Of a stretch of 64,000 nt of DNA, positions 1-11,165 are shown in pieces (position 1 is the first letter of the stretch; every line of letters begins with the position of its first letter). The DNA is from Lagopus muta. Lineage: Eukaryota > Chordata > Aves > Galliformes > Phasianidae. The notes under the pieces are model-generated. The model did not search any database. It saw only the letters and a program-made list of their open reading frames with translations, and had not been told where the DNA came from. The stretch covers positions 18,487,501-18,551,500 of the forward strand of contig NC_064443.1 of assembly GCF_023343835.1 (NCBI RefSeq). The letters run 5' to 3'. A program made the position numbers and the translations under genes.

Positions 1-720
1 ATCTTGCAATGCCATATCTGTTGCCTCTTCTTCCCAGGGACGACACTGGGAATCCATGAGCTGTTAAATCGATACCAGTTAAAATGAAACCTTACTTTGA
101 AGCTTCCAAAGGGGGAAAAGAGAAAGTATTTTTTCAAGTGATTTCTGCAGAGTACTGAGGCTAAGAGAGCTCAGATATCGGGTTTTTTAAACGGTGAGAT
201 TTCTTAAAGGGAACTTTTTATGCAAAATGAAGTTTGGGATGAGTATGCACTACTGGTGAGTCGGCGCAGTCTCCTGCAGGCACTCTGTGCCACAACCCAT
301 AACCCCATCGTGAGGCTGTCCGGGCTTCGTGTTCCTCATTGTAGGACCTTTTCCTTTTGTTTTTCCATGAGAGACCTCTGTGCCTGCCGGAGCTTTTTGC
401 AGACAGGCGTTGCACCAATTGATCCCGTTAGGACTGTAGCTGAGCACTGACATACGTAATGCTTGTGAGAGAGCCACTGTTCTGAGGGTGTTTTGTCCCA
501 CCCCATTCTCTCCCTCCGTTTGGTCACTTTGGTTTCTGGTTCTAGAAAGTATGAGGAGCCTTTTGTTTTCTCCAATCCATTGCTTCGTTTTATACATGGA
601 CTTCCTTTTACAAAAGCTGACTTCTCTGCAATACTGTCTACAAAAAAAAAAAAAAAAAGCTACAAACAGAACTATGAAAATTTGTAAATGCATAAATATA
701 GGTATTTAAATAAATGATGC
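1..720 (+). other. Probable terminal 3' UTR of upstream gene (ITPR1 by synteny)
   Basis: No reading frame in this stretch resembles a known protein, and the longest open frames overlap on both strands. The segment becomes A/T-rich toward its end, has an A-tract at about 642-658, and finishes with a canonical AATAAA at 709-714 followed by a GT-rich stretch at about 741-757. That is the layout of a mature 3' UTR end on the + strand. In vertebrates ITPR1 lies immediately upstream of BHLHE40 in the same orientation, so this is plausibly the ITPR1 3' UTR. The polyadenylation site is seen. The gene name is inferred from gene order only, because no ITPR1 coding exon is in the window. It could instead belong to a lncRNA. 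Confidence 0.45.
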
Positions 721-757
721 AAAATCCCACATGTTCACAGGCTGCTGTGGTTTGTCC
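709..757 (+). terminator. Poly(A) signal AATAAA with downstream GT-rich element
   Basis: AATAAA lies at 709-714 in an A/T-rich context. A GT-rich element (CTGCTGTGGTTTGT) follows about 30 bases later, as expected for a functional cleavage and polyadenylation site. Base composition changes abruptly to GC-rich sequence after about 755, consistent with leaving a transcription unit. Confidence 0.5.
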
Positions 758-2564
758 CCCGCCCCGAGGGCTGCGTGTGGTGCTGTCACACACACGGGCA
801 TTGGGGAAGCGGCGCAGGAGGGCCCTGCAGGGCAGCACTGAGCTCATCCCCCTGCAGCTCCAGGGGCACAGATGGGTCTAGAAACAACAGCACCAGTTGG
901 GCCCTCTCCAGCTGCGTGCAAACGTGCTCCAGGTCCTGCAATTGAGAAGTGGAGTGCTCATATTTTGGGCTTGTCGTCCTCAGGCTGAAGTGTTGGAGTT
1001 CTTGTTGTCTTGTTTGTTTGGTTTCTTTTTTAAGGATTTCTTCAGCTCCATGAGCTCCACAGAGCATTGCCAACTGTGTGTTTGATTCAGCTCTACAGCT
1101 GGATCTACCTGGTGCAGTTAATCACCTTTAATCTGCACATAGCCATCTGAAAGGGGCACGTCTTACTGCCATGGAGTGTCACCGTGTGCCGTGCTGGGCA
1201 CGTCCCGTGCTGCAGGGAACCCTGAGCAGCGGCTCCAAGCCAGAGAGCTGCTGCTGATTTGAGAGTTCTTCATCACACCTCATTTCCATGCACATCCCAC
1301 TCAATCTGTTGGTGTCTCCTCTGCAGCCACCGGCTCCTAGCAAGGTGCACGCACAGGGAACGTGACGTGCGGCTGCTATCGGGGGTTGTGCAATAAAGGG
1401 AGGAGGATCTCATTTTCTCTGAACAGTAGAGACATGCATCTGACTCACTCCTTCCCTCCGTGCCATGCAGGGATAAACAAACACACGCAGATCCGCCAGG
1501 CTTCCTGGTGTCTCCCACAAGTCAGGTGAGAGGGAGGAGGCTGTGTGCGCTGTGGGAAGGCAGCAGCTTCCCGTGTGCCCTGTGCAGGGACAGCTGTGCT
1601 GCCTTGCTTCATCTTTGCCTTAAAAAGGCAAAAACTGAGTGGGTGCTTCAGCGAGAAGTACAAGCCCCAATCTGTGCAGTGATCTGTGTGAAAGCCAGCT
1701 GCACAAAACCTGGTGTTTTCATGTGCGGTTCTCATTTCCCAGGAGATGCGGTGAGCTGCAAAAAGTGGTATTTTATTCCCCATTGCTGCAGCTGCAGCTG
1801 AGTGCTGGAAGCGAAGCACAGCTGCCCTGTGGCAGCACAGAGGAAGCCACCTTCCTTTCCTTTCCTCCCCTCCAGCAGCAAGCAGCACTCCTAGAAATCC
1901 ATCTTGATGATGGAATTTTGTCTGTAGCCATCACACATCTTAATTTCTCTTCTTACGCTGTTTGGCTGCTAAGCCTCTTCTGCCTTTGCCTTCCACCTGG
2001 GCTGGGCTGGGCTGAGCTCCACACCCATGGCTGTGGGGCGGGCTGGGGCCGGCATTGGGGACAGCTGCTCCCCTGGGAAAGCCACCTGGAGACCGACTGC
2101 CCCGCAGCGGAGGGAGTCCTTTCCACTAATATGATTATCTATTGAAATTACAGGAAGTTTTATTCACAATTCGGGGACTTGAAAGTGAAAATATTCCCAA
2201 ACCAAAGATGCGAGTCTGTAATGACACCCATGGTTTCTTTGCATTGACCTTTGCTTGGGATCCCAGAACGTCACCTCAGACACCACGCGATGGATACGAG
2301 GCTCCTGCTGTCCACGCCGGCAGAGATTTGTGCAGCGGTTTTTCTCAGAGACATCAGAAATGAGCTGTCGTGGGAAACCGTCCACAAATGGTGAGGTTGG
2401 TGCGCGCTGCTGGTTGGGTGGAATAGCTCTGAGTTTCAGCAGGTTACTTCAAGGAACAAAACTCGCCCTGCAGACCACAGCCAGAAGCGACGCTTTCCTT
2501 GTGATGCAAAACCCAAATTCAGTGGTGGCCAGGAGGAACCGGCACCTCTCTGCCCTGGTGCTTT
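758..2564. other. Intergenic, no gene recognised
   Basis: Open frames here are short, overlap on both strands and resemble nothing I recognise. An AATAAA occurs near 1391, but no exon structure leads to it. I see no recognisable repeat. Confidence 0.6.
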
Positions 2565-2740
2565 CATAGAATCACAGAAGGGACCTTCAAGCCCATCCGT
2601 TCCAACCCCCAGCTGTGGGCAGGGACCCCGCTGCCCAGCTCAGGCTGTGCAGGGCCCACCCACGGCTTTGGGCACCTCCAGGGATGGGGCATCCCCAGCT
2701 CTGGGCAGCGCTGCTGGGACCTCGTGGCTCCTTCTCTCAG
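2565..2740 (-). mobile_element. CR1 LINE fragment, 3' end
   Basis: The + strand starts with CATAGAATCACAGAAGGGACC and goes on through a TTCCAACCCCC block, a CAGCTCAGGCTGTGCAGGGCCCA block and CACCTCCAGGGATGGGGCA. This is the typical reverse complement of the CR1 3' end, whose sense strand ends in ATTCTATG-type repeats. The element therefore points to the minus strand and is heavily 5'-truncated, as almost all avian CR1 copies are. The inner boundary is approximate. Long open frames crossing this region are repeat-derived. Confidence 0.88.
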
Positions 2741-3414
2741 CCCACAGCCGCACATGTCCATGAGCTCTGCATAGGAGAGGGAGGGATCTGGGTGCTGCTC
2801 ATGTGGATCCACTCCAGTGCATGTGGGTACCGTGAGACCCACGCTGCCGGATCGCACCTTCAGCAGAGCGGTGGGGATGTGGCGGAGGGGCCAAGAGGGC
2901 AGCAGGAAGGATTTGAGGTGCGGGAAGAAGTGACTTGTGAGGAGCTGGAAGTGCACGATGTCGGAAGCAGGGACTGGGAAAGGAAGCAAGGCTTCCGGGT
3001 GCTGTTTGGAGAGGATGCAATGACTTGTGCAGAGGATGTCAAGAGGAGCAGCTGCTGGTTGGGAACCCAGAAGCTGAGGGCCCACAGTGGAAACTCTGTG
3101 ACTGAAAACCCCTTCCTGACCTCCACTACACGGAGCGGTGCGGTGACGCATCCCAGTGGCAGCTCAAGAATGAGATTAAAGTTGGGCGTCTCCACCCATC
3201 TGGCGGGCAGCTGCAATGGCTCCGTCTGGAGCCTGGGTTTGAAGCAGGACCGCTGTACCTGAAACTTTGGGAATACGGCTCTGTCATCTTTTAAACAAGA
3301 AGTTTCATTCGGAGGTGAAAATGAAAGTGACCTTCGGAAGAGGAAGGAACAAAAAGAATCTACCCGTTTTTCTAATAATGGAAAGTCCTCGAGGGGAAGG
3401 ATCTCCATGTATTT

Positions 3415-3745
3415 TTCAATTTGCATGAATGGCTGAATGTGTGGATGAGAATTTTCGTCGCTAATGAAGCAGGCGACGTGCTAATCAAGGCCATGCAAAT
3501 AACCGCTCAGAAAGCACAGCCGCAGCGCCGCGGCCCTGAGACAACTAAATGGCAGCTCCCAGCCCCGTCCTCGATTTCGCAGCAAATTGGCACAGGGCAG
3601 GACAAAGGAGCCTGGATTGCAGCCGCGGCGCTCACGGCAGGGACTCGCGATGGGGCGCGTGTGATGGATCCCTCCTTACATAATGGAGTCTTGATTGATA
3701 CTTTGTCGGGAGAGTCATAATATAGCTCCGTGTAACAATTCAACT
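3415..3745. promoter_or_regulatory. Candidate enhancer: paired octamers, PBX/HOX and SOX-like motifs
   Basis: Two POU octamers lie in opposite orientation, ATTTGCAT at 3419-3426 and ATGCAAAT at 3493-3500. A TGATTGAT (PBX/HOX-type) site is at 3692-3699, it overlaps GATACTTTGT (SOX-like ACAAAG on the other strand) at 3697-3706, and AACAAT follows at about 3736. Homeodomain-like TAATGAAG and CTAATCAAG also occur between the octamers. The motifs are seen. Enhancer function, and any link to BHLHE40 or ITPR1, is inference. No open frame here looks like a coding exon. Confidence 0.4.
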
Positions 3746-4044
3746 TGTCTCCCGGAATGGGAAATGCTCCTACACACAGGCTTAATAGGGTTTTTTAAAT
3801 TGTCCATTGTATTTCTGAACAAGAGAAACTTATTTGGAGTACTTTCCCTTTTACGTTTCCAACATAAGCACCTGCAGACACTGCGCTGTGTTCCCTGGGT
3901 GCTCTCCTGCAGCTCCACGGCCGCCCGACATGCGATGTCGCCGTGATGTCAAAGTGCCTTCAGGTTCATCGGGGCCAGCAGTGCCCCTCGTTGCATGTGA
4001 ACTCGGTCAGTAGGAGGGGTTGGTATCTGGGACAAAAACAGTAT

Positions 4045-4110
4045 CGAGTCACCGAAGTCGGAAAGGACCACCAAGATCATCCAGTCCAACCATATAAACC
4101 TTCCAGCGAG
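4045..4110 (-). mobile_element. CR1 LINE fragment, short 3' end
   Basis: The + strand reads TCACCGAAGTCGGAAAGGACC, then CACCAAGATCATCCAGTCCAACC. This is the reverse complement of the terminal part of a CR1 (the GGTTGGACTGGATGATCTT type). Only about 65 bases are recognisable, so this is a severely truncated copy. Confidence 0.75.
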
Positions 4111-6489
4111 GTGAAGCTGGCATTTTAATGGGGAGATGCTATATGGGGATATGATAACTTTGAGGGAGATGCAGTACTTCTGTGTCCAATTTGTTATTTA
4201 CTACCTTTGCAACCTTCTTCCAGACTAAACACGTTAATTTGATGAATGTCAAAACCACCCACAAGTAAACTGAGCTGTCCCATCCAGTACGCTAATGTCA
4301 ATTTGTTTTTAGTAACTAGAAGGGATGCTGGAAAACCCCTATAAAGAGTTCATTTTTAACAAAAAGTACCAAAAACTCCACCAGTTTTGCATCACAAAGT
4401 AGTGGTTAAAGTAAAGATTTGAGTAAAGCAGCATGTCTGTGGTTTTTGTGGGTGGGTGCATCTCGGAATGACTATCAATCTGTCAAAGGGGAGATCTGCA
4501 TGTCATCTCTGCAGATGACAAGCAAAATCTGCAGTGACAAATATCTTTCCAGTACTCAGCTGCACTGTGAGCTTCATAACCGCTCTGCCAGCCAGAGTGC
4601 TTGAGCCTTGTCAGCACGTAGCTCAGGAACACGCTTGTTTTTTTGGTCAGAGTTTAGAGCTAGCTGAGGAAGGGAAGGCAAATACGGAGCAACACTCTGA
4701 AGGTGCCATCAGTGCATGGTCAGACAGCAATGCAGCCCTGCACACGCAGGCAGTGGGGTGCAACAGCCACTTCTGGCACAGCCGTGGGTCTGTGGGACGC
4801 ACTGCTGCAGTTCTGTGTGTGAGGGGGACCCTCAGAAACGAAGCTGTGTAAGGTTGGAAGAGAAAAGAAAAAGATGAGAGCGACTCTGTACCGAACCCAC
4901 GTAGCTTGATGCGCTGCTGCAGCTCCTGGTGCTCACAGCTGGGATCCCTTCTGTGCTCCCTCGTGGGAAAAATGGAAGCTGTTTGTCCCAGTGCAACACA
5001 GCAAAACCTTCAGAAATGCCAAAAATAACCACAAGATGGGAAAACCATCCTGCACCTTGTGAGCTCACAATCCCAGGATGCACACATTGTCTGCACACAC
5101 GCGGGCTGACAGCCGCACAAAGCACCGCCGGCCAGGTGCTTCCCTGCCTGCACCCACAGCAGCAGCCAGGCTGCAGGCGGCCGTTCATCCAGGAGAGCAT
5201 CACTTCAGGGCCATCTCTTGGCTCCCTCTCACCCATTATTCCTCGTCTGCTGTCTGTTCTCACCCTGGAGCTCCATCCTTTTTTTTTCCTCTCTTTTTCT
5301 CTGTTGTGTCATTTTGGGAATGACTTTGCAGCTCTCACAGAGTGTTTCCTCTGCCTGGAAGCGATGCTCAGTCCTAAGGGAGAGGATGGAACCGATGCCT
5401 GTTTACTGCCGCTTTTTCAGATGATAATTTTGTTTTTACTTTCCATCCCTGGCACTAAGTAAACACACAGAGCGCTGAATCTGAAGGCAGCAGAGCGGAA
5501 TTTAGTGTCTGTTCCATGTGTTTCAGTACAACTCTGAAGATGGCATGTTGTGATTTTCATTTCACTTGTGTCCGCACTGCTGTTTTTACACAACAGAGAT
5601 GGAAACACAATCTGTTACGTCTGCAAGAAACTTTTACTTATGAATGAGGGGAACAACGTAACGTGCATCGAACTTACGGGAAAAAAGCCGCATCCCCCAG
5701 TGCTGGCGTACCTGAGAGCAGTTAAAAATGGCAGTTTGTGTCTATTTACACACCACGGGACTTTTCACAGCAATTAAATCCCACGATGATTCATTGTTCA
5801 TACACCACCAGTACCACTGCCACCCGCTGGCACAGCTGCCTGCCTGATGCACACTGCAGAACGTCTCCCAGTGGTTCCTCTGTGCCTGGTGGTCAAACTG
5901 CCCCGTGGTTTCGAGAACATCTCCCCATAGCCATGAATTTAGCATGGGCAATGTGTCTGCCTGGGTTGGCCATGCCCTCTTTGCCTCTGGTCTGAATGTC
6001 TGCAGCCACTGAGGCTCATTCAAGTAGGACAGCCCATCTCTAGGGCTTAGGAGGATGCACAGAGTGATGCACGTTGCACTCACTTAGATCTGGAGCTGAT
6101 GAGAGGTGTAGAGAGCCCAGCCTGCAGAGCCCCGCATCTCCAGCTCACCCTGAGACACCCACAGCTGCCCTGCACCTGGCAGAACAGGGCCAAAGGAGGC
6201 CGTCAGTGTGTGCCTGTGGCTGGCACCAAGGGCCTGCTCATTGCCCTGGAATTAGGAAGTGGGAGGAAGAGAAGGAAACCAAAGGTTGTTCCATGTAAAC
6301 GCTGGGAAGAAATGGAAATGCGGGCTCCTTGCAGTGCCTTTGAGGTCAGTGGCCTCTCCCAGGTTTCTCATGGCATGGTGATGATTTCCTTCACAAAGCT
6401 GATGGCAGCAGGATGGAGGACACCCATGTGGGGCCGTGGTGAGGGGGGTCTGGCTCACCCCACACTGCTGGGCAGCCCCAGCACTGCTC
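4111..6489. other. Intergenic, no gene recognised
   Basis: Mixed-composition sequence with only short, overlapping open frames. There is a T-rich tract near 5280-5300. I see no exon, RNA gene or recognisable transposon. Confidence 0.6.
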
Positions 6490-6537
6490 CTGAAAAGGAC
6501 TTTTCCAACCTTAATGATCCTTCGTTCTATTAGGCAG
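6490..6537 (+). mobile_element. CR1 LINE fragment, terminal 3' end
   Basis: The sequence GAAAAGGACTTTTCCAACC, followed by TTAATGATCC and TTCTATT, is the sense-strand terminus of a CR1 (GGTCTTTTCCAACCTTAATGATTCTATG type). The matching part is short. The element may extend some way to the left, but the body is too diverged for me to place its 5' boundary. Confidence 0.7.
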
Positions 6538-9524
6538 TTCACAGTGCACGTGCCAGAGCAATGAAGGAGCTCCTGTCCTGGGCTTGAGTTGCTATCTACA
6601 AGGACTGAAATTTCCAATTCTTGTTTTCCAGCCCTTTCCTGAGTCTCATCCCCACTCCAGACTCTGCAGGTGTAGTGCCAGGGCAGCACAGACAAGTCTT
6701 GTCCTCGCCCATATCCTCACCCTAACCGAGCAACATGAATTATAAAGCAAAAGGGAAAAGACCACCTGCCTGCAAAGCCCCCACAGAGGTACCCCAGCCC
6801 CTCAGCCCGCTCCTCGCTTTGGGAGCTCAGGGCCATCTCAGCCCACGCTTACACCAGATTTTATAAACTGGAAAACTAAACAGGCAGAACATGAGACTTC
6901 CCCGAACCAAAAAAAAAAAAGAAAGCAGAGGTGGTGCATTGGATCCCACAGGAACAAGGCGGGCAGACGGGATGAATCACAGGGCCCAGTGACAGCGCGG
7001 AGGAGGAAAGCCGTGCTGGCAGTGTGCCCTGGGGAGACGCTCCCCAGCATCCTGCAGACATCCCTCCCAGCAGCAGTGAGTAACAGGGAAGCCGATGGCC
7101 GAGGGGCGGCTCCTCTGCCTCATGGCTGAATGCTGAGCGTGCCATCTGAAAACGAACTGCTGGCAAATTTGGAGGGATCCCATCCAGGCTTGCCTGGGGT
7201 AGACCTGTGATTCAAGTCGTGTGTGTATTGCACAATCCTACATCAGCAGAGGGGAAATATAAGGTGGCTACGCTCAGTGCTGTTAGCAGGCTGTGCTCAG
7301 CTGCTGGCCTTCGTCTTCATGCCTATGGTAACCACAGGATGACCAGTGTGCACAACGGACTGTACTCAGACTGTGCTACACCATTACTGGGAACAAGTTT
7401 CACTTTTAATTTAAAATCAAGGCAGCGAGAATTGAAATCATCAAGCCATTAGTGCTGCCTAAATGCATACATCACAGCCTTACAACATATGTGCCAATGA
7501 GTGTGCACCAGTGTTCAGGTGAGCACTGTGGGACAAGAGGGCCCATCCTGCCCCAATCTGGTGCTGTGGCTGTCCTGCTGGGCAGTCCCATAGGGTAACG
7601 TTGTCCCGTCCTGCTGGGCTGCCCCGCAGGGTAACGCTGTCCTGCACAGGGTGAGCCCAGCACAGCCCCGTGTCCAGCAGCTCTGCCTGGCCGTGCTGCA
7701 CTGCCTGCCACCAGCCCCGTGACAATGAGGTAATGTCTCTGTTCCTGGGTCAGATAAATACACTCATTTTAGAACCACCAGACGTGTTACTGAAAAACAG
7801 ATAGGGAACAACCAAAAGTCCCCTGAGCGGCAGAGTGCGAACTCCACATCCAGCTCTGACTGCAGGAAGCAATGTGAATGCTCAGTTATTTTCTCCCAGC
7901 GGACGTTAAGATGCAGCCACAGAACCTGCCCAGGACACAGCACCTCTGGCTGCTCTGAGCTCATTGGACCCTGTGCCCTACAGCTGGGGAGCAACAGGCG
8001 TGGTAGGAAGCAGGCAGCAGGTGAGAAGCAAGAAGACTTTCAAGAAGAAACTGGTTTCCAAACATCAGTGTTTGCTCCAGATGTAACCCTGCACATCTTG
8101 TGCCCCCTGGCAGCTCGCCACAGCTTCCCCTTTTGGGAAGAGATCGCAGCAAAAGGTTGGCATTCCTGGCAGAGAGAAATAGCTTCTCTCCACAAATGAA
8201 TGAGCCACGTGCTCTCCTCACACAGGCCCTGAAGCAGCCCTGCTGCCCCTGGTGCCAAACGTACCCACAGTGCTGCTCTCTGCATCACCAGTACTGGGAG
8301 CAGCTGGGAGCCGGACAGCCCTGCTGGGAGCTGCACAACACAGGTGTGATCTTACAGCTGAAAAATAACCACCCAAATATGTATAGAAATGAATCCAAAA
8401 TAACCTGAAAATGAACACCACGCACAGACTGCCTGCACAGATCTGCTTACATAGCAAATGGTCACATATTTTGCAGATCTTTGAGCATCTCCCACATCCC
8501 CACTCTCCCAATTCCTCTCTTGCACGTGTTCTGACAGGAAGGGAGGTTCCTTGCTCTGTGTGTGATGGATTTTGCCACGTTTCTGCACAAAACCATCCCC
8601 TTTGCACCAGCACTGCTCTGGCTGTCTCTTGCATGAATGCAGGAGTTTGCTGAACATAAAGCTGCACAACTGATCTGCTTCTTCCCCCGACACTGCTGGC
8701 ATTTACAACTTCATTTAGGAAAAGGGCTTTAGGAGAGAAAGGTTCAGTGCCTGTGGTGGATGCCAGCAGCTCTGGAGGAGTTCCACGTGGCCACTGAGCA
8801 CAACTGGCACCACATTTCAATGCATCAGGGAGAGCCAGCAGTCCTCACTGTGCCCATGTGTTAAAACATTTTAAAAGAAAGCTTTAAAATGCCCTCTTTC
8901 AGGTTAGACATTTACTCAAATAATTCCTCTCTCCAGATGCAGCATTCCCAACAGAAGTCCTAAATACCAGCAGTGCTGGGCAAAGCGACCACACGCAGCA
9001 TCACCCTCTGCTCCATTCCAAGGAGCCCCAGTGAGCAGAGTCCACATCCATGTGTGACACAGCGTGGAGCAGCTCGGGGACCAAACACCTCCATGAGCTG
9101 AGCTGAGGCGCAACCCATACACAGGCAGGCTGTGATGGGATGCATCACATCTGCCATCCCAGCCCAGGTAAGATGTCTCAGGATATCAACCACAAAACAT
9201 TAAAGAGTGTGAACGTGAGTTTCTGAAAAGTTCAGTTCTAACGGCTCCTTTGGTGGAAAGTAAAACTTAATGTAACTGCAGACCCAGTGTTTGGATACTA
9301 TGCAAGTGCATGCTTAGGGCTTTTGGGAAGGCTCAGGTCTGCCACGCTGTGCTGTCAGGCTGCACCCCTGGAGACGTGCTGTGCACAGGGCGGGCTCCCA
9401 GCTCCCAGCTCTGTGCCTGCAGGGCCGGCGTTGGCAAGGCTGCAAGATTTCCACTGTTTTCGAGGATTCTGTACTTCAGATAACGTCATTCTGAAGATGT
9501 TTTATTGAGTTTTATCCTGCAGCG
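6538..9524. other. Intergenic, no gene recognised
   Basis: No coding exon can be supported. It contains an A-tract at about 6909-6920 and a short imperfect duplication at 7571-7642 (listed separately). A CRE-like TAACGTCA lies at 9481-9488, just before the orphan CpG island. Confidence 0.55.
7571..7642. repeat. Imperfect two-copy tandem duplication, about 36 bp unit
   Basis: Two adjacent copies share GTCCTGCTGGGC, then a diverged CAGTCCCATAGGG or TGCCCCGCAGGG, then TAACG(T/C)TGTCC. The divergence indicates an old local duplication. It has no evident function. Confidence 0.6.
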
Positions 9525-10510
9525 AGCGCAGTTAGAGCGGCTGCTGGGGCCGGGAAGGGCTGCGCACAGCGGCACCTGCCCGCCCCGCACGTCGAGGCTC
9601 CGTCCGCCGGCGGGGCTCGGGGCAGCCGGCTCCGAGAGGTCACCCGGAACGCCTGCGATGCTTCACTGCGGAGGCTGACCACATCCTGCCATTAGAATGC
9701 TACTTCACGAACGGAGAGCGCGCAGGTTCCCCTGGCACCCCTCGGCCCCGCCCGGCTACTTCGCGTTCCCCTTTACTGCCGTCACCTTTCCCTCCGCCCG
9801 GAGCTCCGGGCCGGTGCCGGGGGAGGCAGGCGAGGTCCGGCCCGGCCCCGCGCAGCGCTCCGAGCCGCACAGCGCTGCCAAGGCACGCCGAGCCGGGGCG
9901 GAGGGGCGGCGCGGAAAATCCCGCGGCGGCCGCTGCCAACGCCACGGGGCGGGGAGGCGGGGGCACGGCGGCGGGACGGCCGGCGGACGCGGCCCTGCGC
10001 GGGGGAGGCACTGGCCGCCCGCCCGGCCGTGACACGCCTTGGCCGCCCGCCCGGCCCCGTGCGACTCGGCCCGAAGCGCCGGCGGCCGCCAGCCCGGCTG
10101 CGAGGGGCAGGGGCGGCCCTTCCCTCCCTTCCCTCCTGGCGGGGTCGGCCCCGCTCACGTTCCGCTCCGCATGGCCCGGGCGGAGCCCGCCGTCCGACCC
10201 GCCCCGCACGCGGCTCAGCACGCTGCGAGCCCGACCCGCCCCGCACGGCCGCCCCGACGGGCGCCGGATGCAGCCGGCGGCACGGGCAGGGCAGGGCAGA
10301 GCACGGGCGGGGCCGGGCCGCCCCGTGGGCAGCGCTGAACGCCATCCCGGAGCGTACGGAATTACGGCTGGGGGCTGGGGGACGAGCGGCCGCGCTGCTC
10401 TGCCTCTGTTCCCCGGCGGACACGCGTGCGAACCGCGAGGGCCGCCCGGCGCAGTGCGGAGCGCTCCGCCGCCCCGCCCCGCACAGCTGGCATAGCGCAG
10501 CCCCCAGTAA
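9525..10510. promoter_or_regulatory. Orphan CpG island
   Basis: About 1 kb of very GC- and CpG-dense sequence with many GGGGCGGGG, CCGCCC and GCGGCCGC-type words (SP1-like sites). It is flanked on both sides by ordinary-composition DNA, and a CRE-like TAACGTCA at 9481-9488 sits at its left edge. Its density matches the BHLHE40 and ARL8B promoter islands in the same window, yet no recognisable protein-coding exon starts here. Open frames of 99-213 residues occur on both strands, but they are Ala/Arg/Gly/Pro-rich frames expected from any GC-rich DNA. The island could be the promoter of an unannotated lncRNA, a distal regulatory island for BHLHE40, or an unrecognised 5' exon. Confidence 0.75.
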
Positions 10511-10924
10511 TTCCCGCGGACGCGAAACGGTGATAAACGACCATTCCTGCGGTTGCAGAATCTAGAACTGAAAGGTTCAGAGATGCCTGTGCAGAATTAA
10601 TTTGGCTTATCTGTGGGCATGAGTTAGAAGCCTTATTAGATAGTCGTCTCTTTGCACCAGAACCCTGTCTTGTTGAGGGAACGGAGCAGACAGCTCTGCT
10701 TAAATGATGGGTTTCCCAGCAGTCTGCTGCACTTTCCTTTTGGCTCTGCATGTGGCCCGGGGCCTTGGCACAGCCCTGGGGCCGCGCAGACAGACTGCAG
10801 CTCGAGGTCCTGCCCGGGGCTGCGGGAGATGTGCTGCAGCAGGACGGTGCTGGCTGTGCTGGGCAGGGCAGGACGCTTTGCTGGCAGGTGGGGTGGGCTC
10901 CACAACTCCTGAAAGGAGGTTGTA

Positions 10925-11165
10925 GTGAGGTGGGGGTGAGAGTCAGTGGTCTCACATTGTGCCGGGGGGAGGTCAGGTTGGAAATTAGCAAACATTTGTT
11001 CTCCAAAGAGCGGTCGGGCATGGGCTGCCCAGGGAGAGGTGAGGTCACCATTCCTGGGGACATGCCAGGAACGCGGGGATGTGGCACTGAGGGACGTGGG
11101 CAGTGGGCACGGGGGGATCTCAGAGGTCTTTTCCAACCTGAACGACTCTGTGACGCAGTGATATA
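10925..11165 (+). mobile_element. CR1 LINE fragment, 3' end, about 240 bp
   Basis: In sense order the sequence shows GGAGGTCAGGTTGGAAATTAG, a TTGTTCTCCAAAGAGCGGTC block, GGGCTGCCCAGGGAGAGG, GAGGTCACCATTCCTGG, GGGATGTGGCACTGAGGGAC and GAGGTCTTTTCCAACCTGAA, ending near GACTCTGTGACGC. This is a recognisable CR1 3' end in + orientation. The copy at 28.5-28.7 kb belongs to the same subfamily and lies in the opposite orientation. Confidence 0.9.

Noticed and set aside
2564-3262. Open frames of 195-215 codons on both strands
   Set aside because: They cross a CR1 3' end and are repeat-derived, and no CR1 reverse-transcriptase motif is present in these truncated copies.
9700-10565. Several Ala/Arg/Gly/Pro-rich open frames on both strands
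   Set aside because: Stop codons are rare in CpG-rich DNA. All frames are compositionally equivalent and none shows a domain or conserved start context with downstream exons.
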